From NCBI RefSeq assembly GCF_011044495.1, contig NZ_CP049143.1, forward strand, positions 4,960,001 through 5,024,000: a DNA stretch of 64,000 bases, in the 5' to 3' direction. Below the pieces are notes generated by a model, which was not told where the DNA came from, searched no databases, and saw only the letters and a program-made list of their open reading frames with translations. Made by a program: the position numbers and the translations under genes. Origin of the DNA: Roseimicrobium sp. ORNL1 (lineage in GTDB: Bacteria > Verrucomicrobiota > Verrucomicrobiia > Verrucomicrobiales > Verrucomicrobiaceae). Below, one piece after another: positions 53,798-62,703 of this stretch (position 1 is its first letter; each line of letters opens with the position of its first letter).

Positions 53798-53855
53798 TTC
53801 GTCGCCTTAGTTCGTACTTCACGAGACTCTCAGCGCTTCCGCCCAGCGCAGGCCC

Positions 53856-53911
53856 GGCAGGTCACAAATCAGTAGGTACCTGCCACAAATCCCTCCTTGC
53901 ATGAAGGAGGG
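53856..53911 (+). terminator. Two hairpins after the secreted protein gene
   Basis: GGCAGGT/ACCTGCC (53856-53884) and CCCTCCTT/AAGGAGGG (53891-53911) lie 60-115 bases downstream of the stop. They may end the transcript or belong to the leader of the isomerase-like gene that follows. No clear T-run is visible. Confidence 0.4.
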
Positions 53912-53998
53912 GGCCAAGGCACGTATTGGGCCCGCCATACGTACTTGTTTGGGTGAGGTTTTGCCTCGCCCCCTCTCCTTCCCCTCCCTACTCCTCAC

Positions 53999-54916
53999 AT
54001 GATCAAACTCACCGGTATCGCAGACGAAGCAGGCGCACCTCTCGACGTGCAAATCAAGGCCCACCAGGATCTGGGCTGGGACAGCATCGAATCCCGCGTG
54101 GTGGAGTTCGATGGCGTGAAGGGCAACCTGCATGAGATCCCCGAAGCCACCTTTGAGAAGGTGTGCGAGGAACTCGCCGCAAAGAACATGAAGGTCAGCG
54201 GCTTCGGCTCCCTGATCGGCAACTGGGCCAAGAAGATCGAGGACGACTTCTCCATCACCGAAGCAGAGATCAACCGCGCCATCCCCCGCATGCAGAAGCT
54301 GGGCGCCAAACTCATTCGCGTGATGAGCTACGCCGTGCGCAAGGACGCCGATGGCAACGACCTGCCCGACCAGATGGAAGCCGAGCGCATCCGCCGCATG
54401 GCTGAAATCAAGAAGCGCTTCGATGACGCCGGCCTCACCATGATTCATGAGAACTGCATGAACTGGGGTGGCATGAGCGTGAGCTACGTGAAGCGCCTCA
54501 ACGACGCCGTCCCCGGCATCCAGTGGGTGTTCGACACCGGTAATCCGGTCTTTATTCCTGACCGCGACCGCCCCGGCCAAAAGCAGGACTCCTGGGAAAT
54601 GTACCAGGCCATCAAGCCCCACATGGCACACGTCCATGTGAAGGACGGCCGCTGGAACACCGCCAAGAACGACGCCGACTACACCTACCCCGGTGAAGGC
54701 GAAGGCCAGACCCAGCGCATCATGGAAGACCTCGTGAAGTCCGGCTACGAAGGCTACATCAGCATCGAACCGCATGTGGCCGTCGTGTTCCATGGCGCCG
54801 GTTCCGCGGACGACCTCTCCCCCGAAGCCAAGGCAAAGGAGCAGTACGACAGCTATGTGAAGTACGGCCGCATGCTGGAAGCTATGCTCAAGGGCTACGG
54901 CGCGAAGCTTGGCTAA
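53999..54916 (+). CDS. TIM-barrel sugar isomerase/epimerase (xylose-isomerase-like)
   Basis: 305 residues, cytoplasmic. Metal-site residues are visible at HENCMNWGGMS (Glu), WVFDTGNPVF (Asp), AHVHVKDGR (His) and EGYISIEPHVAV (Glu), the pattern of the AP endonuclease family 2 sugar isomerase fold. Enzymes of this group act on sugars, inositols or amino sugars; the exact reaction is unknown. A terminator hairpin with a T-run follows its stop, so it is probably a single-gene unit. Confidence 0.88.
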   Translation: MIKLTGIADEAGAPLDVQIKAHQDLGWDSIESRVVEFDGVKGNLHEIPEATFEKVCEELAAKNMKVSGFGSLIGNWAKKIEDDFSITEAEINRAIPRMQKLGAKLIRVMSYAVRKDADGNDLPDQMEAERIRRMAEIKKRFDDAGLTMIHENCMNWGGMSVSYVKRLNDAVPGIQWVFDTGNPVFIPDRDRPGQKQDSWEMYQAIKPHMAHVHVKDGRWNTAKNDADYTYPGEGEGQTQRIMEDLVKSGYEGYISIEPHVAVVFHGAGSADDLSPEAKAKEQYDSYVKYGRMLEAMLKGYGAKLG

Positions 54917-54919
54917 CTT

Positions 54920-54980
54920 CGGAGGTTAGACCTCCGGTCTGACAGCGGGCGTTGGGCCTCCGGCCTGACGCTCTTTTTTT
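54920..54980 (+). terminator. Double hairpin and T-run after the isomerase-like gene
   Basis: CGGAGGT/ACCTCCG (54920-54936) is followed by GCGTTGGGCC/GGCCTGACGC (54949-54971), paired with two G-U wobbles, and then TCTTTTTTTG. The second hairpin with its T-run is a good rho-independent terminator. The two hairpins share the text CCTCCGG-x-CTGAC, so they may also be repeat copies. Confidence 0.75.
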
Positions 54981-55052
54981 GTCTGCATTGTACGGCCAGA
55001 GATTATCTCGCGAAATGGCCGCGTGAACTCACAAGCATAGCCACACGCCATC

Positions 55053-55121
55053 GGGGGCAGGAATGCCCCCGCTCCTTGACAGCATCGCCACCTCTCAAGG
55101 AGTGGGGACATTCCTGTCCCC
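55053..55121. repeat. Compact GGAG-footed REP pair (family A-like)
   Basis: Two 27-base arms (55053-55079 and 55095-55121) are inverted copies with 24 identities, separated by 15 bases. Each arm is itself a hairpin: GGGGGCA-GGAA-TGCCCCC and GGGGACA-TTCC-TGTCCCC, followed or preceded by the foot CTCC or GGAG. The three arm differences keep the stems paired. The arm resembles the arms of the elements at 6754 and 63645, but the feet point inward here instead of outward. Confidence 0.8.
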
Positions 55122-55195
55122 ATTTGCGTCATGCGTCTCCTGAGCTGGCTTGGTGATAGGGTGCATCAGTCTACACCACACCACCGCTGCCAACC

Positions 55196-56482
55196 TCAAA
55201 ACGCCTTCTTCAGCACGCGCGAGTTCCTTCCACTCCGGTCATACGCCTCGCGACGCTTGGCGGGCAGCGTATCCACCGGCACTTCCTTGTAGCCCATCTT
55301 CTCCTCAAAGAAGCGGAACGCCTGGGTGCTGAGCGCGAAGATCCACGCGCAGCCACGCTGGCGCGCCGTCTCCTCGGCAAAGGCTACCAGCTTGCGACCA
55401 TGCCCCTTGTTCTTGTGGGCGCGACGCACGAAGAGACAGGCGAGTTCCGCCGCCTTCACGCCACCTTCGAGTTCGTAGACATGCACGGCGACGCTGGCCA
55501 CAGGATTGCCGTCCAGCTCGAGCACATAAAAGTCCCCGATGCTCTTCTGCATCTGCTCACGCGTGCGAGGGGCCAAAGCGGCGTCTTCCACACTCTCGCG
55601 CATCATGGCCTGCAACGCGGGAATGTCCGAGCTGCGAGCCTTGCGCAAGTGCTGGTAGTCATCCGCGTGGATCATGGTGCCCACGCCTTCATTGCTGAAG
55701 AGCTCGGCCAGCAGCACTTCGTCCTGCCTTCCGTCGATGATGTGCACGCGAGGCACGCCTTCGTTACAAGCCAGAGCGGCATGGCGCAGCTTGGAGAGAA
55801 GGCTCGGGTCCGCGCTGGGATCTTTGCGCTTGGCCATATCCCGCGCCTGCCCCACGGAAATCTGGGCCAGCCGCTGTCCGCTGGCATCCACCAGACCCTC
55901 CTCCGCGACGAAGATGACCTTGGACGCATCCAGCGCCAAAGCCACATCCACCGCGACCTCATCCGAGTTCACGCGCAAGGTAGCGCCACGCCCGTCATAA
56001 CCCAACGGAGGCAGCACAGGAATGATGCCCTCCTTGAGCATGGCCAGAAGCATGCGCTCATCCACGCGCTCAATACGGCCTGTGTGGATGAGGTCCACGC
56101 CCTCGATGACCCCAGCGGGATGCACCGCGAGCGCATTGGGCACGGCGACACGCAACTCCAGTGCGGTGAGATCGCCCATGAGTTCACTCGTGAGACGTGA
56201 AATGGCGTCCGCGCTGACTTCCAGTGTTCCAGCATCGGTGAGACCCATGCCGTCGTCGCTGGTCAGCTTCACACCACGCAGTTCCGCGAGCTCCTGGATC
56301 TGTCTCCGGGCGCCAAAGACGACCACGACCTGAATGCTCAGTGATTGCAGCACGGCAATGTCCTGCAACAGGCTGTGGAAGTTCGGCAGGCGCATCACGG
56401 CGCCATCGAGCGCAATGACAAAGATGCGTTCCTTGAACTGGGGAACGTATTGGAGAATGCCTCTCAGGTCTTCAAATCTCAT
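55196..56482 (-). CDS. argA: N-acetylglutamate synthase, ArgA type
   Basis: 428 residues. The N-terminal amino acid kinase fold (1-290) contains VVVVFGARRQIQELAELRG, VNALAVHPAGVIEGVD-like text, and IPVLPPLGYDGRGATLRVNSDEVA, broken here as VLPPLGYDGRGATLRVN. The C-terminal GNAT domain (about 285-428) contains CLFVRRAHKNKGHGRKLVAFAE (acetyl-CoA motif A as RRAHKNKGHGRKL). This fusion is typical of ArgA, which makes N-acetylglutamate, the first intermediate of arginine synthesis. Other arg genes are not adjacent. Confidence 0.93.
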   Translation of the reverse strand: MRFEDLRGILQYVPQFKERIFVIALDGAVMRLPNFHSLLQDIAVLQSLSIQVVVVFGARRQIQELAELRGVKLTSDDGMGLTDAGTLEVSADAISRLTSELMGDLTALELRVAVPNALAVHPAGVIEGVDLIHTGRIERVDERMLLAMLKEGIIPVLPPLGYDGRGATLRVNSDEVAVDVALALDASKVIFVAEEGLVDASGQRLAQISVGQARDMAKRKDPSADPSLLSKLRHAALACNEGVPRVHIIDGRQDEVLLAELFSNEGVGTMIHADDYQHLRKARSSDIPALQAMMRESVEDAALAPRTREQMQKSIGDFYVLELDGNPVASVAVHVYELEGGVKAAELACLFVRRAHKNKGHGRKLVAFAEETARQRGCAWIFALSTQAFRFFEEKMGYKEVPVDTLPAKRREAYDRSGRNSRVLKKAF

Positions 56483-56517
56483 CTAGGGAGCGGAACGTGG
56501 TCGCTGGGTGGGTGGGG

Positions 56518-57057
56518 TTAGTGTGGACTGGTCTTGGGAATCAGCCACACTTTTACTGCCAGTTCCTTTTTGCTCAATGGGAACCTGTCTCCACCGAGAA
56601 GAGAAGCCAGGGTGACTTGCAGCGGCTCATAACCGGGATGGGCAATCTCGACGACCTGATTCACATGGAAGCTTCCGCTTTTAAACAAGATCCCCATCCC
56701 ACCTCCGGCACCAAACTGTCGTCGCAGCACCACCTCTCCGTTTCCATCTGTTTTTCCCAAGAGGCGAGCCTGAAGTGCCCAGTCCCGCCACTCCTCATAT
56801 CTCCTCTCCTCCAGGTACGAACTGCGCATGCGGCATTCGCGCTCATCGACCAAAACGATCTCCACGCCCTCCAGTGGTTCGTCGGCACCCATGGAAAGCA
56901 CCTGGACGCTGACTTCCTTCGTTACTCCGCCTGTCCATGCGAAGGCGGGTTTAGCAAACGCATAAAGAAGGCCCAGCACTGCTATCCCCAGCAGCCACCA
57001 CTCCCACTTGGCGCGGCGTGGCAGTCCGTACGAACTCTCAGCGCCATCATGACTCAT
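56518..57057 (-). CDS. Membrane-anchored protein of unknown function, paralogue 1
   Basis: 179 residues from ATG 57057. A short N-terminal cytoplasmic part and a membrane segment (WWLLGIAVLGLLYAFAKPAF) precede a beta-rich domain with VEIVLVDERECRMR and a C-terminal motif EIAHPGYEPLQVTLASLLG. The start overlaps the stop of the next gene by four bases (ATGA), so translation is coupled. The C-terminal motif EIAHP-x-YEPL is shared with the neighbouring gene. The family is not recognised. Confidence 0.7.
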   Translation of the reverse strand: MSHDGAESSYGLPRRAKWEWWLLGIAVLGLLYAFAKPAFAWTGGVTKEVSVQVLSMGADEPLEGVEIVLVDERECRMRSSYLEERRYEEWRDWALQARLLGKTDGNGEVVLRRQFGAGGGMGILFKSGSFHVNQVVEIAHPGYEPLQVTLASLLGGDRFPLSKKELAVKVWLIPKTSPH

Positions 57058-57587
57058 CGCTGAACCTCCTGGTCTGACGCAACATTCATCTTCTTGGGTT
57101 CCACCCACACGCGAACGGTGAGCTTATTCTCCCTCCGAAGCGGGAAGCTGTTCTGGCCTAGTAGCGCCGCCAGAGGAATCCTCAAGGGTTCATACTTGGG
57201 ATGAGCAATTTCAAAGATGTGATCAATCCTATAACTTCCAGTTTTGCCCCCCAAGACGCTTTTTCTTCCCCCAGCACCACATTTGGCTCCTAGTACCGCC
57301 GTGCCGTGGTTGTCTGTCTTTCCCTCCACGGCGACGTCGCACTCCTGCACGAACCGTTTCCAATCCTCCGAGTGACTGCCTCCCAAAATCTCCATCATAC
57401 GTTCCTCTGAGGAGCCAAGAACCCGAACATCGGCGCCTACTACCGACTTATTAGTGATTTGCTCAAGCACCACCACGGTGACTGTGCAATGGGCACCACC
57501 ATCCCAGATGAGGACCTGGGTAAACATGGGGACTACCAAAAAAAGGCGGCAGCCGTGGCAATCAATCCCACTGCCCACTTCTTCCAC
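57054..57587 (-). CDS. Paralogue 2 of the anchored protein, apparently frameshifted at its N-terminus
   Basis: 177 residues in the open frame, whose start at 57587 (GTG) looks unnatural. The domain is paralogous to the previous gene (EIAHPKYEPLRIPLAALLG and KLTVRVWVEPKK shared). A different frame from GTG 57661 encodes VENDSPVIVPDD, a Pro-rich stretch, and RWKKWAVGLIATAAAFF before hitting a stop just past a run of seven T (57538-57544). One extra T, or a -1 slip there, would join both parts into a protein with the same layout as paralogue 1 (short head, membrane segment, domain). Pseudogene, assembly error or programmed slippage are all possible. Confidence 0.7.
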   Translation of the reverse strand: MEEVGSGIDCHGCRLFLVVPMFTQVLIWDGGAHCTVTVVVLEQITNKSVVGADVRVLGSSEERMMEILGGSHSEDWKRFVQECDVAVEGKTDNHGTAVLGAKCGAGGRKSVLGGKTGSYRIDHIFEIAHPKYEPLRIPLAALLGQNSFPLRRENKLTVRVWVEPKKMNVASDQEVQR

Positions 57588-57717
57588 CTTCCTCCCTTCG
57601 CCGTGGATTCAGGCGACGGCGGGGAATCATCTGGAACTATCACAGGACTGTCATTTTCCACAGCCCCATTGTCTCAGATCTCACCCTTCCGAAGGAAGTC
57701 TTCTTTTCCTTTTCCAC

Positions 57718-60700
57718 TCACCCCACCCACTCCTGCAGTTCCTCCCGCACCTCGTCGCTCAGTTCCACGCTGTATTCCTTCCCGGCATTCAGCACCGCTT
57801 CGCGTCCACTGGCCACGGCAATGCGGAACTGCACCTTGGTATTCCCCGGATGCGCCTTGATGATGCCGAAGATCTCATCCAGGTCCTGCTCGCTGTGCTC
57901 GGCTGAATTCAGTCGCAACACCAGCGTGCCATTCGTTTGCACCTTGCCGTTTCCATTGCCGTTGCCGTTCTTTGGCTTCGCACCTTCCTTCGGCTCCTTG
58001 GCAGGCTTGAGCGGTTTGATTTCCTGAGCGGTCAGTCGAATCGCGTCGCTCCGATTATCCTTCTCCGTGCGCGCACGGATGCCCACAGCGGCACCAGAGA
58101 CCATCAACTCCTTGAATTTCTCGTACGTGTCATTCCACGCAATGCACTCCACCGAGCCGGTGAAGTCTTCCAAGGCGAAGGTGGCGAAGGCGCGGTTGTC
58201 CTTCTTGGTAAACTTGATTTCCAGACGCTCAATCGTGCCCGCGCAGAAGACCTTCTGTTTCTCTTGCTTCATCTCCTGCAGGTCCATGACGCGCGTCACG
58301 TTGTCTTTCTCAAAGACGTAGCGGTACCTGTCGAGCGGGTGACCGGAGACAAAGAAACCCAGCAACTCCTTCTCAAACGCCATCACCTCTTCCTTCGTCC
58401 ACGGCTTCGGCTTCTGCGCCGCCGCCACGGTGTTGCGGGTGGTGCCCATGTCGTCGTCACCGAAAAGGCTCACCACACCGGCACGGCGTTCCTTCTGGCG
58501 TGAAGCAGCCGCGGAGAGCACCTGGTCGATGCGAGCGAACATCGCCGCACGGTCTTCCTTGGTGAAGTCAAACGCACCCACCTTGATGAGCGCTTCCATG
58601 AGGCGCTTGTTGATCGCACGCGAATCGAGCCGCTGGCAGAAATCCTCCAGGCTCTTGTAGGGTCCGTTCTTCTTGCGCTCTTCCACTGCCTGGGACATGG
58701 CGCCTTCACCCACGTTCTTCACCGCGGAAAGACCGAAGCGGATGGCCTCCGGCACGGTGCTGTCGCCCATGCACTCGGGGGCGAACTTCAGCGCACTCTT
58801 GTTCACATCCGGCGGCAGGATGGTCATGCCCATGCGCTGGCACTCGGAGACGAAGCTGGAGATCTTGTCCGTGTTGTTGACTTCATAGGACAGCACCGCC
58901 GCCATGAACTCCACAGGGTAGTTCGCCTTCAGGAAGGCGGTGCGGTACGTCACGATGCCGTACGCGGCGGAGTGCGACTTGTTGAAGCCGTATCCCGCGA
59001 ACTTGGCCAGGAGGTCGAAGATGTCATTGGCCTTGCGATCGCTGATGCCGACCGTCTTGCCACAGCCCTCCACGAAGATGGCGCGCTGCTGGGCCATCTT
59101 CTTCTCATCCTTCTTACCCATGGCGCGGCGCAGTTCATCCGCAGCGCCGAGGGTGTAGCCCGCAAGGAGGTTGGCCGCCTTCTGCACCTGCTCCTGGTAG
59201 ATGAGAATGCCGTATGTCTCCTTGCTGACGTCCTCCAGCAGCGGATGAAGATACTCCACCTTCTGCTCACCCTTCTTACGCTTGATGAAGTCCGGGATGA
59301 GGTCCATCGGGCCCGGACGATAGAGCGCGAGCAAGGCGATGATTTCCTCAATGCGGTCCGGCTCGAGCTGTTTGCACGTGCTGGACATACCGCCAGATTC
59401 CATCTGGAACACGGCGACCGTTTCGCCCTTGTGCAGCAGTTTGTAGGTATTCAGGTCGTCGAGCGGGACATCCTCGACTTTGAAGTCCGGGAATCGCAAG
59501 CGCACGAACTGCACTGCGTCATGGATCACGCTGAGGGTCTTCAGCCCCAGGAAGTCCATCTTCAACATGCCCACATCCGTGAGCGGGCCCATGGCGAACT
59601 GGGCCACAACTTCCTCCGCGGCGCCAAGCGTCAGCGGGATGAAATTGTCCAGCGGCTGGTCGCCGATAACGATGCCCGCCGCGTGGATGCCGGCGTTGCG
59701 CGTCATCCCTTCCAGGAAGGTGGCGTACTGCCAGAGCTGTTGCGTGGCGGATTCCTCCGCGATGGCCTTCTTCAGCTCGGGATTCTTCTCCACCGCATCC
59801 TCGAGCGTGATGTTCAGCTCGGCGGGAATCATCTTGGAAATGCGGTCTGCATCCCCGTAGCTCATGCCCAGCACACGACCCACGTCGCGGATGACGCTCT
59901 TCGCACCCATGGTGCCGAAGGTGATGATGTGGCTCACGCTGCGCAGACCATAATGATGCCGCACATAGTCGATCACTTCCGGACGCCGCGTCTGGCAGAA
60001 GTCGATGTCGACGTCAGGCGGAGACTTACGTTCGGGATTCAGGAAGCGCTCGAAGATCAATCCAAACTGCAGCGGGCAGATGTCCGTGATGCCCAGGCAA
60101 TACGCGACGAGCGAACCTGCCGCCGATCCACGACCCGGCCCGACGGGAATGCCGTGCTCCTTCGCCCAATTGATGAAATCCCAGACGATCAGGAAGTAGC
60201 TGGTGAAGTTCATCTTCGACATGATGCCCAGCTCGTAGTCCAGGCGCTCACGCAGCGCGGTGTCGTTCTCGGCACGTTCCGCGCCATAGCGCGTCGCCAG
60301 CCCCTTGAGGCTCAGATCACGCAGGTAGTCATTCCGGTCGATCCCGTTCGGGGGCTGGAACTGCGGGTACTTCTCGATGCTCGCGGAGTCGAGCTTCATG
60401 GTCACGTTGCAGCGTTCCGCGATCTCCAGCGTGTTACGGCACGCATCCTCATAGCCCTCGAAGAGCTCGTACATCTGCTCCGCCGTCTTCAGATAGACCT
60501 CTGGGGAGTAGTGCTTTCGTTTCTCGTCATGCACGTTGGCGCCTTCGCCAATGCAAATCATCACGTCGTGCGCCTCGTGGTCCTCCTTGTTCAGGAAGTG
60601 CACATCATTCGCGGCCACGGTCTTCAGGCCGAATTCCTTCGCGAACGCCGCCAGCTTCACCATGCACGTATGCTGCTGGGAGCTGCCGTGATTGTGCATC

Positions 60701-61230
60701 TCCAGGAAGAAATTATCGGCGCCGAAGATGTCGCGGAGTTCCACCACGCTCTTGCGCGCCTCATCCTCACGATCGGAGAGGATGAATTCATTGATCTCGC
60801 CATTCAGGCAACCGCTCAGGCAGATGAGTCCCTTGGCGTGCTTGGCCAGGAGCTTCTTGTCCACACGCGGCTCGCCCTGGTACAGACCCTCGAGGTGGCC
60901 GCTGGTCACCAGCTTCACCAGGTTGGCATACCCTTCATTAGTCTCCGCCAGCAGAGTCAGGTGGGAGGAGCGCTTCCGCCCTGTCACCTCCTTCTTGTCC
61001 TCCATGTTCCCGGGGGCCAGGTAGATTTCACAGCCAATGATGGCCTTGATACCCGCCTTCTGGGAGGCCTGGTAGAACTCAATGGCGCCGAAGAGATTGC
61101 CGTGGTCCGTCATGGCCACGGCGGTCATGCCGAGCTCCTTGACCCGCTTCATCAGGTCCGGAATCCTCACCGCCCCATCGAGCATCGAGTATTCCGTATG
61201 CAAATGAAGATGAACGAAGGATTCAGGCAT
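57718..61230 (-). CDS. dnaE: DNA polymerase III alpha subunit
   Basis: 1,170 residues, typical length. The N-terminal PHP domain (1-270) begins SFVHLHLHTEYSMLDGAV and contains MTDHGNLFGAIEFY. The palm carries PPDVDIDFCQTRRPEVIDYV (catalytic Asp pair), then ALYRPGPMDLIPDFIKRKKG and GYGFNKSHSAAYGIVTYRTAFLK (C-family polymerase). A C-terminal OB-fold is visible as FCAGTIERLEIKFTKKDNR and ALEDFTGSVECIAW. It is the replicative polymerase. Divergent from pgk; 173 bases contain both promoters. Confidence 0.97.
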   Translation of the reverse strand: MPESFVHLHLHTEYSMLDGAVRIPDLMKRVKELGMTAVAMTDHGNLFGAIEFYQASQKAGIKAIIGCEIYLAPGNMEDKKEVTGRKRSSHLTLLAETNEGYANLVKLVTSGHLEGLYQGEPRVDKKLLAKHAKGLICLSGCLNGEINEFILSDREDEARKSVVELRDIFGADNFFLEMHNHGSSQQHTCMVKLAAFAKEFGLKTVAANDVHFLNKEDHEAHDVMICIGEGANVHDEKRKHYSPEVYLKTAEQMYELFEGYEDACRNTLEIAERCNVTMKLDSASIEKYPQFQPPNGIDRNDYLRDLSLKGLATRYGAERAENDTALRERLDYELGIMSKMNFTSYFLIVWDFINWAKEHGIPVGPGRGSAAGSLVAYCLGITDICPLQFGLIFERFLNPERKSPPDVDIDFCQTRRPEVIDYVRHHYGLRSVSHIITFGTMGAKSVIRDVGRVLGMSYGDADRISKMIPAELNITLEDAVEKNPELKKAIAEESATQQLWQYATFLEGMTRNAGIHAAGIVIGDQPLDNFIPLTLGAAEEVVAQFAMGPLTDVGMLKMDFLGLKTLSVIHDAVQFVRLRFPDFKVEDVPLDDLNTYKLLHKGETVAVFQMESGGMSSTCKQLEPDRIEEIIALLALYRPGPMDLIPDFIKRKKGEQKVEYLHPLLEDVSKETYGILIYQEQVQKAANLLAGYTLGAADELRRAMGKKDEKKMAQQRAIFVEGCGKTVGISDRKANDIFDLLAKFAGYGFNKSHSAAYGIVTYRTAFLKANYPVEFMAAVLSYEVNNTDKISSFVSECQRMGMTILPPDVNKSALKFAPECMGDSTVPEAIRFGLSAVKNVGEGAMSQAVEERKKNGPYKSLEDFCQRLDSRAINKRLMEALIKVGAFDFTKEDRAAMFARIDQVLSAAASRQKERRAGVVSLFGDDDMGTTRNTVAAAQKPKPWTKEEVMAFEKELLGFFVSGHPLDRYRYVFEKDNVTRVMDLQEMKQEKQKVFCAGTIERLEIKFTKKDNRAFATFALEDFTGSVECIAWNDTYEKFKELMVSGAAVGIRARTEKDNRSDAIRLTAQEIKPLKPAKEPKEGAKPKNGNGNGNGKVQTNGTLVLRLNSAEHSEQDLDEIFGIIKAHPGNTKVQFRIAVASGREAVLNAGKEYSVELSDEVREELQEWVG

Positions 61231-61403
61231 GTGGTGAGTAGAGTGCGATAGGGCAGGCTGAATGCCAATGCAAGATGGCGGGACCAGGGACTTTTGGGTC
61301 CAGAAGATGCGATTCTACGGGTTTCTACGTACGCGGACAACTTTCCGCTGGACGGCCCGCAACTTGCTGGCTTTTTGCCTGCCCTTCCACACCCCTTTTC
61401 CCT

Positions 61404-62618
61404 ATGCCCAAGAAGACCATCCGCGACATCGACATTTCTGGCAAGCGCGTCCTCGTTCGTGTGGACTTCAATGTGCCGCTCGAAGAGAAAGACGGCGCCA
61501 TGGTGGTTACGGACGACACCCGCATCAAGGAGACGCTCCCCACCCTGAACTACCTCATCGAGAAGGGCGCACGTGTCATCCTCGCCAGCCACCTTGGCCG
61601 CCCGAAGGGCCAGCGTGATCCTAAACAATCCCTCAAGCCCGCTGTCGCCACGCTCTCCGACCTCCTCGGCAAGCCCGTCGCCTTCGCGGACGACTGCATC
61701 GGCGACGACGCCAAGTCCAAGGCGCTCGCCCTCAAGGACGGCGAAGTGCTGGTGCTGGAAAACGTGCGCTTCCACGCTGGAGAAGAGAAGAACGACGCCG
61801 CCCTGGCCAAGTCCCTCTCCGAGCTCGCCGAAGTGTATGTGAATGACGCCTTCGGCTCCGCTCACCGCGCCCACAGCTCCACCGCCGGTGTGGCTGACTA
61901 CCTTCCCGCCGTCTCCGGTCTCCTCATGGAGAAGGAACTGACCTACCTGCACGACGAGCTGGAAAACCCCGAGCGTCCCTTCGTGGTCATCCTCGGCGGC
62001 GCCAAGGTGAACGACAAGATCGAGGTCATCAACCGCCTGCTCGACAAGGCGGACACCATCATCATCGGCGGCGGTATGGCCTACACCTTCCGCAAGCTGG
62101 TGCAAGGCATCTCCATCGGTAAGAGCCTGTACAAGCCTGATTGGGAACCGATCGCACAGGCCGCCATCGACAAGGCGAAGAAGAACGGAGTGAAGCTCCT
62201 CATCCCCGTGGACGCCCTTATCACGGATGCCTTCGACTTCGACGCGAAGAAGCTCGGCACCACCAAGTACACCGGCGTGAACGAAAGCATCCCAGACGGC
62301 TGGGAAGGCGTGGACATCGGTCCGGAATCCGTGAAGCTCTTCTCTGAAGAAATTGCCAAGGCCAAGACCGTCGTGTGGAACGGCCCCATGGGCGTGTTCG
62401 AAATCAAGGCTTCCGCCAAGGGTTCCTTCGACATCGCCGAGGCCGTGGCCGCAAATTCCAGCGCCAAGACCATCATCGGCGGCGGCGACAGCGTGAAGGC
62501 CGTGAAAAAGGCCGGCGTGGCGGACAAGGTCACTTTCATCTCAACCGGCGGCGGGGCGAGCCTCGAATTGTTGGAGGGGAAAGAACTGCCCGGAGTTGCC
62601 GCTTTGCAGGACAAATAA
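61404..62618 (+). CDS. pgk: Phosphoglycerate kinase
   Basis: 404 residues from ATG 61404; the frame is open upstream but that part is not PGK. Motifs include [40 protein letters not shown], and the ADP-binding NGPMGVFE with the terminal GGGDSVKA and [13 protein letters not shown]. It makes ATP from 1,3-bisphosphoglycerate in glycolysis. It is 85 bases upstream of tpiA, so both are likely co-transcribed. dnaE is divergent. Confidence 0.97.
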   Translation: MPKKTIRDIDISGKRVLVRVDFNVPLEEKDGAMVVTDDTRIKETLPTLNYLIEKGARVILASHLGRPKGQRDPKQSLKPAVATLSDLLGKPVAFADDCIGDDAKSKALALKDGEVLVLENVRFHAGEEKNDAALAKSLSELAEVYVNDAFGSAHRAHSSTAGVADYLPAVSGLLMEKELTYLHDELENPERPFVVILGGAKVNDKIEVINRLLDKADTIIIGGGMAYTFRKLVQGISIGKSLYKPDWEPIAQAAIDKAKKNGVKLLIPVDALITDAFDFDAKKLGTTKYTGVNESIPDGWEGVDIGPESVKLFSEEIAKAKTVVWNGPMGVFEIKASAKGSFDIAEAVAANSSAKTIIGGGDSVKAVKKAGVADKVTFISTGGGASLELLEGKELPGVAALQDK

Positions 62619-62703
62619 CTAAATTCACTTCCACATCAGCACCTTTTTTCTTGCCGACTGATTGACGATTTTCTGATACTGCACCGACTACTCCAGCCCC
62701 CAA

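Noticed and set aside
58972-61251. 759-residue open frame antisense to dnaE
   Set aside because: It lies entirely opposite a confidently assigned dnaE, has no recognisable motifs and is His/Arg/Leu-rich, as expected for a GC-rich shadow frame.
61275-61403. Longer N-terminus for Pgk
   Set aside because: PGK normally starts a few residues before the first strand with RVDFNVP; the upstream extension is not conserved text and lies in the divergent promoter region.
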